Assembly (NCBI RefSeq): GCF_963924675.1
Contig: NC_089220.1
Location: 154,602,270 to 154,666,269, forward strand
Length of the DNA stretch: 64,000 bases
Direction of reading: 5' to 3'
DNA from: Phocoena phocoena
Lineage: Eukaryota; Chordata; Mammalia; Artiodactyla; Phocoenidae
Program-made: the position numbers and the translations under genes
Shown here: positions 13,101 through 25,922 of the stretch, piece by piece
Layout: each line of letters begins with the position of its first letter
Numbering within the stretch: the stretch's first letter is position 1
The notes under the pieces: model-generated
The model's input: only the letters and a program-made list of their open reading frames with translations
The model's database searches: none
What the model was told of the DNA's origin: nothing

Positions 13101-16100
13101 GCTGAAGTTGGCACTGAACTCTTAGAGTCAACATTTTCTTCCTGGGGGTGGGGAGGCACCCACTTTCCATGAGTGTATGACCCCCTGATACTTGGACAAA
13201 AATAGTGTTCTGTTGGCAAGGAAGAAGGCGGGGAGAGGGAGGAAACGGTTGTGGTGTAGGTAACCAACAGTGCTTTACACACCATCCTCATCTTTTTTGA
13301 AGGGAGGAGGGAGTTAGTGGTTATTGCAAAACTCAGAGTGAAAGAATGTCGTGATGGCTAAAAGGTTGGAAATTACAGTTGTATGGACTTTACTCTCAGT
13401 CACTGACCATGTTTTATTTTTAAATGTCATTGGTTATATAGCCAAAATACATCATGAATACAAAAAATCCCACTATTAAAAACAATGGCTAAATCACTCT
13501 AATATCTTTGGTTTTGTTTTTTAAAATAAACCCATTTGTTATGTAAATTTGGTTGACTGGACCTAGACATTAGATCTTGACCTAAGGAAAGAGAAAAAAT
13601 TTAATATAAAGAACCGGAACTAAAGAGGAAGGAAGTACTTAGGAAATAAACACATTAGAAGACATAGTGAAGAGGATTTAAAAGATTTTTTTTTCAGAGT
13701 AACTAGAGTGGAAAAACACAAAGAAAAGTTCCTTCTGTGATGTTTCCTATTACCTGGTGTCATTCTTCTGTACTTCTAGTATTACACTCTTATTCTTTTA
13801 GCATTATTTCACTTTATATCTGAAGAAGAGCTTGTGTTTCATTCATCTGATGTTTTTAATAGCGTTTTAATCATTGTAAATGATCATGTGATACCCGAAG
13901 CACATTGGCTAGAAAATGGTTTATAAATAAAATTATTGTCATTTTTGTTATCTTTATCTCTTGAAACAATATTCATTATATTCAGATTATATCTAGGCTA
14001 GAAATAGTTCAACATATGTGATTATATGTAATCAGTCTATTTCTTTTCTTGCTCTTTTAAAAATGCCGTGGCTCACCATTCAGTTTTGTTCTTATCGCTA
14101 ACAAACTATTGCTTATAAGTTGTTAAGGACTCTGATTTGCTTTGAAGAGTAAGTCTTTACAGGTTTCAACAAGAGTTTGCTCCTGGTAGGGCTGGGATCC
14201 AGAGAAATTCCTTGTTCCCAGTGCCTGTGTCTTGATAGCAGGGATAGCAGCATGTGGAGATGATCGCCAGAACTTTCGCCTGAAGCTAGCACCCCAAGTG
14301 TATTCAGAGGCTAAAACTATGACTAATAGGAAGAACTATTGGGGAGGCCTATTTTAGCTTGATCATAGAAATAACTTTGTAAATATTAGCTGTGTCTGCA
14401 TACAGACTAGGTGACAGTGTGAGATTGTGAGGTCCCCATCATTTGCAGGTATTCAAGCAAACCCTCAGGCCACTACTTTGCGGTGTTATGATGGGAATTT
14501 ACAACATATCCATGGAGGCCGATATTCAACAGCCTCATAAGTGACTCCCTTTCTAAGGCTTAGTGTTCCTAAGTAGCTTGCAGTGTCTTAGTTTGCCTCT
14601 GTTGTCATGTCACAGTATTGACCTTAGGACCACTCAGCGTCCTTCAAGGGCAAAAATGCAGTGTACCTTCTAGTCGGCACATTTCGACATGCTACAAGGA
14701 ATATTACGATGTGTATCCACCTTAACTAAGGAGTAATAGTTGTCTGGAGTTTTTAGCTGGTTTGCTTTGAGGGCTAGAGTTTCAAGTTCAGGAGATCAGG
14801 GTTTACATATCTGATTCTCTATGTGGGTCAAAGCATTTTCCTCTTCTCTGTGCCGATTTACTGATTTACACGATATAAAATTTTGGTAAGTGGAACATTA
14901 TAGTAGTTAAAGATATTTTTATTAAGGGCACGACCTGTGTCCCTTCCAACTGATGAGTGATTTTGTGGAAAGCATGCAGCTGTGGGTATCAAAATTGACA
15001 AGATAGGAGTATCAACAGTGGAAATGCAGCCTTACAGCCAAAACAAACAACAAACAAATCAGGCAACAGGCTGGTGGGAGTGGCGCAGGGGTAGGAGGTG
15101 GTATATTAAGGGTGACATGAGACGCTTGGGAAATCTGAGGCCAGACACTTTGCCAAAACTCTCCGTTGAAGGACAGAAATGTTGGTGGCTTTTGAGATCA
15201 CCACAATCAATAAAAAGCAACAAAAAGTGTACTTTGCGGCTATCAATTTTTCAAAGTTAGCTCAAGTTCAGCTTTTTCCTTGAACTGTTCCTAAGCCATG
15301 CCTGCACGAAGTTAGAATCTTCTCTGACTTCCGGATAATCTAGAGTACCCATTTGGTCATGAAATGTTTATTTATTTTATTGTTACTCTGAGAAGTCACC
15401 TGGTTGTAATTACCTTAAAAAATCAAACGTAATTTTTTGCAGTTATTTTGGCAACTGTCAAATTGTAAAAAGGATTACATATGCATAAATAAATATATAT
15501 AGGCATTTTGTTTTGTTTTAAAATCAAAGTCAATGGCTTTATCCCTCTGTATCTTGTAAGTTTAAAAACCAGGACTCTACTAATTTTATTTGAGTTTGCT
15601 CACTCCTATGAGACACGGTGGTCAAAGCTGACCATATCGTGACCATTAGGACAAGTTCTGAGGTTCTAATCTCTTGTGACATCTGTCTTCCTTATAAGAC
15701 TGGTGTTGTCTGGGGCAGACCTAGACAGACGCACGGTATACCAGATGTCCATCTTCCGTGGCTCTTTGTTCTTCACATCTAGAACAGAGATGCTAATTGC
15801 TGAGTGAGGTTATTCAAAGTGTTTGCTGTCATGCCAGGCATCATTCTAGATTTCAAGTAAAGTATAAGCATGCAAACAAGAAGGAACTTTGTGCCAGGCA
15901 GCACTGAGATGCTGGCGTGCACCTGTGAGATGCCACTTTGGTAGGAATGGAATATGAAGACCCTCCCATCTTGAACCAGCTGCAGACACTTAGAGAAGCA
16001 AAAGGATGGCTTCCAGCTTCAGACACAGGGCTTACTACCCACAGAGCTGTCAAGTTTTTATTCCTCTTCTGCCTGATGGATGGGGAAACATGAATGATGC

Positions 16101-17440
16101 ACCAGAAAAACCCTTTCATTAGTCCTACGTTGTTGTGTGGCTCCTAGAACTTCGTAGATGTGGCACATAACTTTTCACTCAACTGCCGAGTGTTGGGAAA
16201 AAGCGGGAGCGACAAACCAGTGCCCCCAACCAGTCCTGCTCTGTCACGTCTGAGGGCTTCTGTGGGGCAGCCTGACTTGGCTTTGCTGGCTCAGAGACTT
16301 TCCCAGGGGAAGGGGAACAGCTCCATTCCACCTCATTGGAGGCTCCATCTGCTGTAAAATTCTTGCCTCTGACCATGTAGAGCCATTATATGGTCTAGAT
16401 GTAATAACGCCAGGAGGAAAAGAGTCAAGTGCAAGTTGCTAAGTGTTGTTCTAGTTGAGTATGTTCGGTACGTTTGTTAGGCCATGGAAAATTCTTTTTC
16501 ACTCAAATGGATTTTCTCCTCTTAATCTAATTTTTATTTTTGACTTCTCTCACTATTTTAAATTCAAGTGATCCAAAGTTTCTTTTTTCATTTTCAAGCG
16601 AAATTAAGCTAAAAAGAGGGTTTTGTGTGTCTGCTTTGAAAGACTCCCCTTTTGTCACCTAATTCTATACTGCTATCTAGTATAATTACAAATCTTTGAT
16701 CTCATGAAGAATGATTGATGTCGATTTAACCCAAGCTTGATCAGTCCTTTTTCTGAGTCTTCCCCTGGAACAGTCACTTTATTTTTAAGGAATCCTGGGC
16801 CAATTCAATCTCTCGGTGGCCTTCTGGTGGTTTTGAAGAAAGAATCCCATTTATTGAATTGGAAAATTAAAAATAATGTTGATAGACATTCACTGGTTTA
16901 ATAACCTGCCCCCCAAAGCAAATTAATCAGCAGGTATTAAACTTGTTACTTGTCATTCAAGTTTTAATTTCCTTGAAATGGTTAGATAAAACACCAGTAC
17001 TAACTTGCTAATTTTAATATTTAGGTAAATGTATGCTTTATTACATTTTCTTATTAATGCTTTCTATATTGTATTTTAATTTTCCACAAGTGTGTTCCTC
17101 CTTCTGTTTTGATTCTAATTGCTTCCTATACCTCTTTACATTCTGTTATACCTATTGTAACCAGCAATGCCCTGAATGTGGTAGGCATCCCAATGTGTGT
17201 GTTGGGTTCATTGATGAGTGTATCTAGGGAAACAAGTTGTGGTATATATTCAGAATCGTTTTCCTGCCACCAGCGATTATTTGTTAGTCGTTTTGTTTGA
17301 GCAGGTTGTGAAGGTCTAGGTGTACATGATAGGATAACAGAAACAGAGGAGTTTAAACACTGGGACGTTCTCTTGTGGAGTTTTAAAAACGTACACAGCA
17401 TTCTTTTGCGGGAAAAAAAAGTAGAAACTAATCTTCATTC
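13100..17440. other. Long stretch with no feature recognised
   Basis: Over 4 kb of moderately AT-rich sequence without a young repeat. Open frames stay under about 95 codons and show no domain. A MIR-like phrase near 13380 (gtatggactttactctcagt) is too short to call. Confidence 0.45.
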
Positions 17441-17449
17441 CATCCTCTA

Positions 17450-17640
17450 GGGCAGAGTGTCTCAACCTCGGCAAAATTGCCCTTCAGTCCAGATCATTCC
17501 TGGTTGTGGAGAGTGGTCTGTGTATCGTAGGAGTTCATCCACTAGATGCCAATAGCAGATGTGACAACGAGAAATGTTTGCAGACCTTGCCACATGTCCC
17601 TGGGGGGCAAAATCACTTCACTTGAGAACCACTGTTCAAG
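17450..17640 (-). mobile_element. MER5A-like hAT-Charlie element
   Basis: The plus strand ends in ggggcaaaatcacttcactt and gagaaccactg, the complement of the MER5A start. Internal phrases gatgccaatagcagatgtg and agagtgtctcaacctcgg mark the body and the other end. This is a short non-autonomous DNA transposon of nearly full length. Confidence 0.8.
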
Positions 17641-19149
17641 AGTGATGTCCACGCTGGAATCATTTTGCTATAAAAGGCCAGTTGAAAGCACAGAGATACT
17701 TGGTGTCAGATTAAGTCTTTCTGGTATTTGAGGAAAGCCCTCCAACCCTACATGAATTCCAATCATAGGGCAGAATGAACACCCCGTAGAAGTGTTGCTG
17801 TCTCTACTCCCTGCTGTCGGTCTCAAGGGGGCGCTGTCGAGGGCTACGTGCTGAGCCAACATGACCTGTACGTTGTAAAAGCTGCTTTCCCAGGGCTTCC
17901 CTGGCTGCAGAAGCTCTGGCTTGTTCCAGAAGAGGCTGCTTTCTCCACACCTGACATTGGGCTTCTTGTCAGGGGCTCATCTATGGGAAAGCATCCTGGA
18001 ATGATTTTGTTTTCTTTTGTCACGGAGGTATGGAGGAAGAACCATCAGACACAGCTGCAAAGCAGTTAAGAGCACTTATGATATTCTGGAATTCCTTTCT
18101 CTCTGTCTGTCAAATTTGACTATTCTCTTTTTCTCCCTGGTCCCCAAGTTCTATACTGGCAAGATAAGGGTTTAACCCTTGGGCCGGGTTGACACCACCC
18201 ATCCACAGGACACTGGAACAGACCACTTCTCAGTGATCAAGTCTGATGAGCTTCTGAACTGGGGGTGGGGAAGGAAGTGTTAAGTTTGCAGCTGAAACTC
18301 TGAAGAGCTGCCAATCAAGAGAACATTCGCACAGGCTCTCCACTGACCCAGATACTCTGCTATCTTGAAAGCTTTATCTTCTAAGAGAATGTTGGCTAAC
18401 GGCTTTCCTTTTATTCTTGTTTCTGTTTGAAAAGAATAACAAATACGCTTAATTCTTCACAAAATCTTCAGCAAATGCCTTTTAATCCAACACGATGGTA
18501 GTTATTTTAAGAAGTTGGCAAAGGAAGGACTGAGGCAGTTTTCTATTTTTCAGTCTGGGATATTTTCCCCTTGTACAGAAGCACTTGATTACATTTAATC
18601 TTGGCATGCACCAACCACATTTACTTTGTTTGCATAGAACTGATATCATTGCTTTTCCCTCTTCTATACTCTTTTTTCATCTCCCCAGTAAGTCTTACAA
18701 TTTAAATAACAGATTAAAATACACACACATACACAGAAGAGATTCACAGATACCATGTATGTGTTCACTGTAACTTCTGGGACTTGATTCCACACACAAG
18801 CTGTGTTTGTTGAAGGAAGAAATGGTTTGTCAAAGCATTGTGTATATCTGGAGAGAAAGAGCTCGGGAAAATACCTGAATAAAATGATGCACAGGGAGAA
18901 CAAATTGCAGAGGCTGGAGACATGGCTGCTATAGGTGCAAAATGATTGAGGTCTTCTTCGTCCAGCAGAGGTGTTGAGGACTGTTCTCTAGAGATCAGAA
19001 CAGTCTAGAGATGGGTGATCTATGTTACCGAAGGGGTGGGTGCTCTGTGCATCTCAGGTGGGGCTTCCTCTGGTTATTATCTGCAATTTAAGACCAGAAT
19101 TTATGCACCAGCTCTTTGATGCATCTGCAGCTCTGGGTTTAGTCTTTTC
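17641..19149. other. No feature recognised
   Basis: Mixed sequence with a short acacac tract near 18720. No gene or repeat was assigned. Confidence 0.45.
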
Positions 19150-19189
19150 ATCTCTCAGTCCCACCCCGTTTCTTTTCAATACATTATCA

Positions 19190-19320
19190 CTGTGGAAGTA
19201 TTTTAGATTTAGAGGGAAGTTGAACAGATAATGCAGGGATCTGGTCTGCCCCGCACCCAATTCCCCCCATTATAAATCTTACATTACTTTGGAACCCCCA
19301 TCCCATTTTCAGAGCTTATT
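19190..19320 (-). mobile_element. Possible old L1 3' fragment
   Basis: The phrases attttagatttagagggaag, tctgccccgcacccaattcc and cccattataaatcttaca follow the same order as the clearer antisense L1M 3' UTR at 62195-62600. Confidence 0.5.
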
Positions 19321-21645
19321 TTCCTTTCTACTCCAAGGGAAACCACATAATTGCTTTCTGATCCCAGTAATCCGGAGAATAAATAAGATGCTTAGTATTT
19401 CAGCAATTGTTTAACTATCTCCAACCGGAGTTTGCTCTTTTTATCATTTTAAGAGTAAAACTCTGTACCCAAGTTTATTCTCACGTGGGAAAACTGATGT
19501 ATAAGAGTTAGATGATTTTCTTAAAGAAATGTGAGCAGGAATTAGACCATTCCTCGTTTGCTTCTCCTGCTTTTAGGAGTAATATTGATGGATTGGGCCA
19601 TCTCTACATTCCGAAAAATCGTAGCGATTTTCATAGAAAATGAAAATCTACATATTTTATTCTTCCTATTTACTTGGTCATCTGGTAGCTTTCTTTACTT
19701 CATATATGCACCACTAAGACTAATATGGTTGGAATTAATAGCGATCCTTTCTATAAAATGGGTAAAGCTTTGGCGAATGTCACAGTAGTTGTAAATAATA
19801 TTGCTTTATCAAGATCTATTTCTGGTTGTGGAAGTATAAATAATGAAGCCTCTAGAAAACTCTGGGTGGCAGATTTATTCTACTAACAAAATAAAGTGAT
19901 TACAAGGAATTAGGAAAGACTGAACTGGGAAAGGCCCCTCTGCTATGACTAGACTCCAAGAAGGTCATGTGTGTCTCTTTGTCTTCTTGGAGTTGCTGAA
20001 ATAAGGGCACGGATGAGAGAAGGCAGTTATCAAGGAAATGTCCTCTTCCACCTTGTGATAGTGCTTTTTAGGACAAGGAGAGGGAGGTTCTCAGGAAGCA
20101 TTTGGGTCATGACCGTGTTCCATTTCAATTTGAGGTCATTCTCTGTTTCAGATTCAGGTCCTGAGTATCAGAGACCTTTGTGTGGAATTTGCTGGCTTAT
20201 TCACACCTTGTGCAGGTATGCTGCCCTTCCTCTTTCTCTCCTCCTCTTCTGTCTTTCCACTCCTCAGCCAACCTCCTGAAATCTTGTTTGTACGTCTAGG
20301 AAAAACTCTAGGTGAAATAAGAGAACGCCACTAAGGAGGAAAGATGGAATTATGGATATCCAGTGGACTCAGATTTTCTCCATAACTCCTTGACTGTAGT
20401 TAATAAAACGATTGTTTCTTCTAATCCCAGGTAGGAGTCTTAAATCAATAGAAATAGTGTGTAGAAATCCACCTTGTGGTCCCTGTCATAAACTTTGTCT
20501 CACCCAAGGGGAAGAGTGGAACCAATGTACTGTAGAATGTGTGCTGTTCAAAGAAAAACAAAACAGAAAACTTAGCTTATCATTCCTTTCAAGGAGCTTT
20601 CAGTGAAGAATAAATTTTGACAGAGCATTCTCATTTCACGTCATATAATGAAATCATCACACATCCTACAGAAATCCATGCAGGAACAAAAACTGGTATG
20701 GTAGCAAAATTTTTCTCAACTCAAAATGAGACAGAAGATTTGACATCAACTTATGAATTTAAGGCTGTTAACTGAAATGAACAATTTCATTCCTAAAGTG
20801 GATTTTTACCCTAAAGGATCAAATTGATCTTTACTTGGGTGACAAGTACTGTTTCTCTACCAGTTCTCCATTTTAGTCTCTGCTGTGTAAGTTCAGGGCC
20901 ACATGAGAATGCTAATTCTCTAGTTAACTTTTCCCCAGGGCCTCTCCCGTTCAAAGCCTCTGTGACCCGAGTTCTGGCAATCTCCGGGGCCCAGCCCGAC
21001 TCTGGCCACCATGATCATTTCATTCAGTTCGTTGTGGTTATCATCACGCTGCAGTTTGAATACTGGTGCTACTGGTTAGCCTGGGATACAATGCAAGTGT
21101 TGTAACACTCATCAAGACTCAGGTCTCGGCTTGTTCGGTGGTGGGTAGCGGGGTTGCTTCACACAGCACTTCAGTTCAAAGTGAAGGCAGGAGGGAGTGG
21201 AGATCGTAGATCATAGATCACAGAGCAGATGCTAACCCAGAAACGACAGTGCTCCTCACAGAGCAAACTTGCAGGCACACGAATGATCGGCGCAACTCAC
21301 CAACATGTGTGCGGGGAAAGTGAAGCCAGCAGAGCAATTGGAGGAATCCATCCAACTAATAAGAAGCTTATAACTCTTTGGCAATTTGTTTGACTTGGGA
21401 GTTATTGCAAAGTCAGAAAGGTATTGAGCCTCCGGGATATTGGCAACGTCGCTGGGAGTCTCCCACTGTGAAAAGAAAGCTTTGCCAATGGGCTTTTTTT
21501 TTTTTTTTCTTCAGGTGTTCAGTATTGGGTTTTTCAGGCCAAGACTTTTGGAAAAGGCAACATAAATCACATCGGTATGTAAGGTTAATGGGACTGGTGG
21601 CTGCACAAACTCTCCCATTCAAATATGTGCTACAAAGATCTTCCA
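19321..21645. other. No feature recognised
   Basis: Mixed composition without an assignable repeat. A run of about 14 T near 21487 has no SINE head beside it. Open frames are at most about 130 codons and lack domains. Confidence 0.45.
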
Positions 21646-21649
21646 GTTT

Positions 21650-21780
21650 AGATGATCTGATTCATTCATTCATTTACTCATTCAACAAAGGACGACTGAA
21701 GTCTTACCGTGTGTCAGGAGCCACTGCAAATATCAGAAGACAGTCTCAGCTAGGACCCCTCTTCCGAGGTCTCTGAGCCC
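21650..21780 (-). repeat. Possible L2 3' fragment
   Basis: The phrase cattcattcatttactcatt followed by caacaaaggacgactgaag resembles the antisense L2 tail. It is short and diverged. Confidence 0.4.
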
Positions 21781-22119
21781 ACATCGTGCATTTCTCCCTT
21801 CCTGTGTCCTCAGGTCCTTTATTGCTTTTCTTAACTCCTGATTCAGGAGATCTGATTTGAAAGAAAAGTATGAGGAAAATCCTCACAAGGAAAAAAGTTG
21901 AAAGTCCTTCTGGTTTATTTACTTATTTATTTAAAGCATATTAATTAAACACCTATTATATGCAGTGTTCTCCAGAAACAGGTGATTGGGGCAGACTTTC
22001 TATAAAGGAAAATTTTGCCTATCCACATTCCAGATGATAAACTTTCTCACACAGAATGTCTTGGACCTTACTGAAAGAGTAACTGATAGCTGTTGGTATA
22101 CTAAGAAAACTCACTCTCC

Positions 22120-22525
22120 CTTTCTTGTGGATCTGGGAGGCTGGATGGACTCTGTCCTTGGAGTGGACTTTCTCCAAGCTCCATATTCTCCTCTCTCTTA
22201 CTGTATCTATCTAACCACTAGCCAGGTCCTGGTGACTCTATCTCCATTATGTTTTCTTATATACCTTTCCTTCCTTTCTTTTTTTGACAGCTACTGCTTC
22301 ACTCCAGAACCCTTTATGACTCTTGCATAAATATCATTACAATGGCATTCAGGTCAAAGATCTCCTTCTTTCCAGTCTCTCCCTGCTCCAGATCATTTTC
22401 CATATGGCTGCCAGACTTATCTGCTGTATTCTATTAGTCCTCTCCTTAAGAGTGACACCATATCTATTGCCTCTTAGATTAAGCATCTGTTCCCAAACAG
22501 GGTGTCAAATACCACATCCTAAACA
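22120..22525 (+). mobile_element. L2 LINE, diverged
   Basis: L2-type text around caggtcctggtgactctatc, ctctccctgctccagatcat and atggctgccagacttatctg. Function is lost; open frames here are incidental. Confidence 0.5.
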
Positions 22526-22534
22526 AACATAGTT

Positions 22535-22725
22535 GTTAAGAATGTGGACTCTGGAATCTGAAACACCTGTGTTAAAAATCCCAGCTTGGCCAGTTAAGCC
22601 TCAGTTTTCTCACCTGAAAAATGGGGATGCTACTCATATCCCATTTGGCAGTGAACGGTGGGCTAGGATGTTTGAATTCTCGGCACACTGGCACTCAGCA
22701 AGTAATATTTACAATAATATTAATA
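22535..22725 (+). mobile_element. MIR SINE
   Basis: The MIR order is gaatgtggactctggaatct, ttaaaaatcccagcttggc, cctcagttttctcacctg, aaaaatggggatgctact. The 206-codon open frame at 22533-23153 runs through this MIR and adjacent L2, so it is not a gene. Confidence 0.85.
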
Positions 22726-22739
22726 ACAAGTATTATTGT

Positions 22740-23060
22740 ATTCCATTGCTGCAAGCTGATTTGGCTTATGACTTCCTAAAATGCCTTTATTTCCCACCTT
22801 TGCTTATATGGTATGTTCTGTGTAGAATGTTCTTCCTCTCTCTGCCCTTTGATAGTCTTTTAAGTTGGAAGTTTGTATGTCATGAAGACTTTTTTTTGAT
22901 TCTTCTGGAAGCAAACATTTCCCTCCTTTTAATAGTCCCTTGTTTGCCCCTCTCTCTGCCCCTCTTTTCCGTCTGGGCTTGTAGTCAGAGCTTCCACATC
23001 CCCTCCTTTGCCCTTTCTTCTTCATCAGGCTCTGGGCTCATCAGCGGCAAGGACAAATTA
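22740..23060 (+). mobile_element. L2 LINE, diverged
   Basis: The sequence around ctttatttcccacctttgct, gtgtagaatgttcttcctct and ctttgatagtcttttaagtt matches an L2 coding-end and 3' region in sense. Confidence 0.5.
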
Positions 23061-23394
23061 TGCTGCTTTCTCCTCCTGCCTGGAGTCTGCAGGGAAGCCT
23101 CTTGGAGTGGCTCTGTACCCTGGTCAGAGGTGGACCTGGACTCCTGTGTTTAGGGAGAGAGGGGGGTGGGAGGCAGCTCCCTGCCTTGGGGGCTCTGCCC
23201 TGCAGCTTTGCTGTCAGCAGGCATTGGCTTGTGCATCTCCCCAGTCCCATGAACCCCCAGTCCCCTCAGAAACCTCCTGCCCCTGGATGTTCCTGGTTTT
23301 CAGGATTTCTTGGATTTATCCATATAATTACTGAATTTCAGAGCTGCAGGAAGACTGGGGGAGACATGGAAATATTTTACTTCAGCCGTTTCGT

Positions 23395-23660
23395 TCCTCA
23401 CATGAGGTTCTGCTGAGGTGTCCCCTTCCTTGAGAATCCTTCCCTAAAACTCATCTTGAATGGATGAATCATTCCATCTAGCATTTTCTACTGTGCTGTC
23501 GGCCCCTCTGCTGAGGTATGGCTCATCCAGGATTGCAGTGGTTTTTGTACCTGGCCGGCTCTCGCTAGAGCCTCAGGTTCCCTTGTAGGCAAGGCAGTAG
23601 TTTATTTGTCCTTATGTCTGTAGCACAATGCCCAGTGCATGCAGAAGAGTTGGTAAGTAT
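23395..23660 (+). mobile_element. L2 3' region
   Basis: The phrases ttgagaatccttccctaaaa, tctgtagcacaatgcccagt and ttataagtat-like tail words follow L2 order, with an insertion near 23500-23570. Confidence 0.55.
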
Positions 23661-24905
23661 CAACTACACTGGATGGAACTTAAAGAGGTTAAACGATTGA
23701 CTTATTACACTGCGTCTTCTGTTTCCCGCGCACACCATCATTTCGGGGTACCAGGCTGGTTTACCTCATCAAATTTCTATAATTCTCATCCTCAAGGTCT
23801 AAGGAAAAGGCTGGTTGATAATTTGATAGTTAAAAGATTCAGTATTGACTCCTGAAAGCCTAAGAAAAAGCTCTGGGCAGGAGAAATCACTTACCTCTGG
23901 CAGAAAAAAAAAATCAAGAGAAAAAGTGATTACTCTGATTACATTGGTAGGTAGCAAAAGCCACATGAGACATCTACAGGTGTCCTAACAGTTTCTCCTT
24001 CCTAAACATCAGCTCTGCGGTACCCAGGCGGTGAGGGAAACCGGGTCCCTTGCTGTATCCTGAAGGCAGTGGTTAGACTCACTTGTGGGGTTAATAAAGG
24101 CTGAACTTGAGCTTCCGTTGGTGGTTAACCCCCTGCCCTTCTCCTGGTTCCTGTGAGACACCTGACTGATACTATGGGCTGCAAACGTGTTCAAGTTCAT
24201 TAATACTGTGCATGGTGCATAGAGTCTGGGATAAACCAGTGAGTTGAGAATAGAACAAAATTCACAGTGAGACGGTTTTGCATTCTTGTATAATTTAGAA
24301 TTCAACTACACATATGAATAAGCCTTGCCCCTGAATATGAGATGCTGAAGACGGACCAAAGGAAGGAATTCATACCAGTGGGAGCAGGAAATAATGAGGA
24401 GAAAACGGGCTTTTAGCTACAGCACAGCCTGAGTGTGGGTAAGCCATCGTTAGAAATGCTATTTTTTTTCTAGGTCTTGGCATTTGTGATTAAGATCCTG
24501 TGTGTCCAATGCTCCTTTCTGCACCCCACGGGCCAGGCCACTTGAGAAACAGGACCACGTAGTTGCCAGAGCCACAGAATTGTGGAAAGGAATTCTGTTG
24601 GCCCCTCTGGTCAGACGTTGCCAAATGGCATTCCTAAAAAGCTTCAAATGCTTCTAAGGGGTCAAAATGGCTTCTAAGAGCCTCTGCCAGGCTTAGGACA
24701 CAGTGGGTCTGGAGGTAAAGATGACCTAGATTTGAATAAGTGTCCATTCCTTTCCACATGAAAGTCCTTGGGGTAGTTATCGAGGTAGGTAGTCGCCAGG
24801 GGGGTCTTGGGGGAAGGTAGAGTCTCTGAAGCTTTCTTATCTGTCAGATGGGTCCAAGATACCTTTCTTAATGGTCAGGTGTGAACAGTACTTTGGGTAC
24901 CAGAT
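23661..24905. other. No feature recognised
   Basis: No gene or confident repeat. A MIR-like phrase lies near 24710-24760 (gatgacctagatttgaata). Confidence 0.45.
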
Positions 24906-24908
24906 TAT

Positions 24909-25192
24909 AGTCAGGATTCTCCAGAGAAACAGAACCAATAGGTGGTATATGCACATAGAGAGAGATTTATTTTAAGATATTGGCTCATGTGATAGCAGAG
25001 GCTGGCAAATCTGAAGCTGGTAGGACTGGAGGCTGGAAATGGAACCTCGGGCAGGTTTTCCATCTTGCCCTCTGGAGGCAGAATTCCTTCTTGCCAGGGC
25101 AAACTCAGTCTTTGCTCTTAAGGCTTTTGACTGATTGGCTCACCCACATTTGGGAGGATAATCAGCTTTACTGAAAATCTACTGATGTAAAT
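24909..25192 (-). mobile_element. ERVL-type LTR fragment (MLT2-like), 3' part
   Basis: The plus strand starts gtcaggattctccagagaaa then cagaaccaatagg, the complement of the 3' end of MLT2-class LTRs. It continues with agagatttattttaagatat and attggctcatgtgatagcag. It is a non-coding relic of an endogenous retrovirus-like element. Confidence 0.75.
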
Positions 25193-25205
25193 GTTAATTA
25201 CATTG

Positions 25206-25222
25206 AGAGAGAGAGAGAGAGA
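25206..25222. repeat. (GA)n microsatellite
   Basis: About eight GA units lie at the inner end of the LTR fragment. Confidence 0.9.
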
Positions 25223-25297
25223 ACGTAAGTGAGGAGGTAGAGGGCGTGAGCGCTCTGTGGGGTCCCCGCTCTGTGTGAGACATCTTCGCATACAGTA

Positions 25298-25380
25298 CAT
25301 TTGATGGTTAATTTTATGCCTCAGCTTGACTAGCTATGGAGCCCAGCTGTTTGGTCAAACACCAGTCTAGACTGTATCTG
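25298..25380 (+). mobile_element. ERVL-type LTR fragment (MLT2-like), 5' part
   Basis: The start tttgatggttaattttatgc, then cagcttgactagctatgg and gtttggtcaaacaccagtct, matches the 5' end of MLT2-class LTRs in sense. It faces away from the fragment at 24909-25192, so the two pieces are in opposite orientation. Confidence 0.7.
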
Positions 25381-25556
25381 CCTCTCTCTGTCTCTGTCTC
25401 TCTTTCCCTCCTCTCTTCCCCTCTCCATCATATTCATTCTTCATGTTACTATAGACTGTATCTGTCTCTTTCTCTGTCTCTGTTTTTCTTTCCCTCTGCT
25501 GTTCCTCCCCTCTCTTTCTCTCTCCATCAGATCCATTCTTCCTTTTCCTATTTTAG
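25368..25556. repeat. 84-bp pyrimidine-rich tandem duplication
   Basis: Two units begin tagactgtatctg at 25368 and 25452. Each continues with a CT-rich stretch, then ctctccatca and ccattcttcc-like words. The plus strand is almost pure CT over much of both units. Confidence 0.85.
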
Positions 25557-25686
25557 CTTCACTTCCTCAATCAGGGTCAAGTCTTTAATCTCTGAATTTT
25601 CTACCTCATTCTCACTCTCTGACTTTGCCTTTTCCGATGGCTTCCTTCCCATCCACCCCGCACCACACTCAAATCTTCTTTGCATC

Positions 25687-25922
25687 TAAAAATACTCTCA
25701 GGGCTTCCCTGGTGGCGCAGTGGTTGGGAGTCCACCTGCCGATGCAGGGGACACGGGTTCGTGCCCCGGTCCGGGAAGATCCCACATGCCGCGGAGCGGC
25801 TGGGCCCGTGAGCCATGGCCACTGAGCCTGCGTGTCCGGAGTCTGTGCTCCGCAACGGGAGAGGCCACAGCAGTGAGGGGCCCGCGTACTGCAAAGAAAA
25901 AATAAAAATAAAAATACTTTCA
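25687..25922 (+). mobile_element. Young cetacean CHR SINE with target-site duplication
   Basis: Full-length copy from gggcttccctggtggcgcag to a tail of AAAAAT units. The A box is tggcgcagtgg and the B box ggttcgtgcccc. The duplication taaaaatactctca / taaaaatactttca is at 25687-25700 and 25909-25922, with one mismatch. Confidence 0.96.

Noticed and set aside
22533..23153. Longest open frame (206 codons)
   Set aside because: It runs through a MIR SINE and L2 text, has no domain and no exon context.
25701..25775. tRNA-like sequence with A and B boxes
   Set aside because: It is the head of a SINE, without a tRNA cloverleaf or anticodon context.
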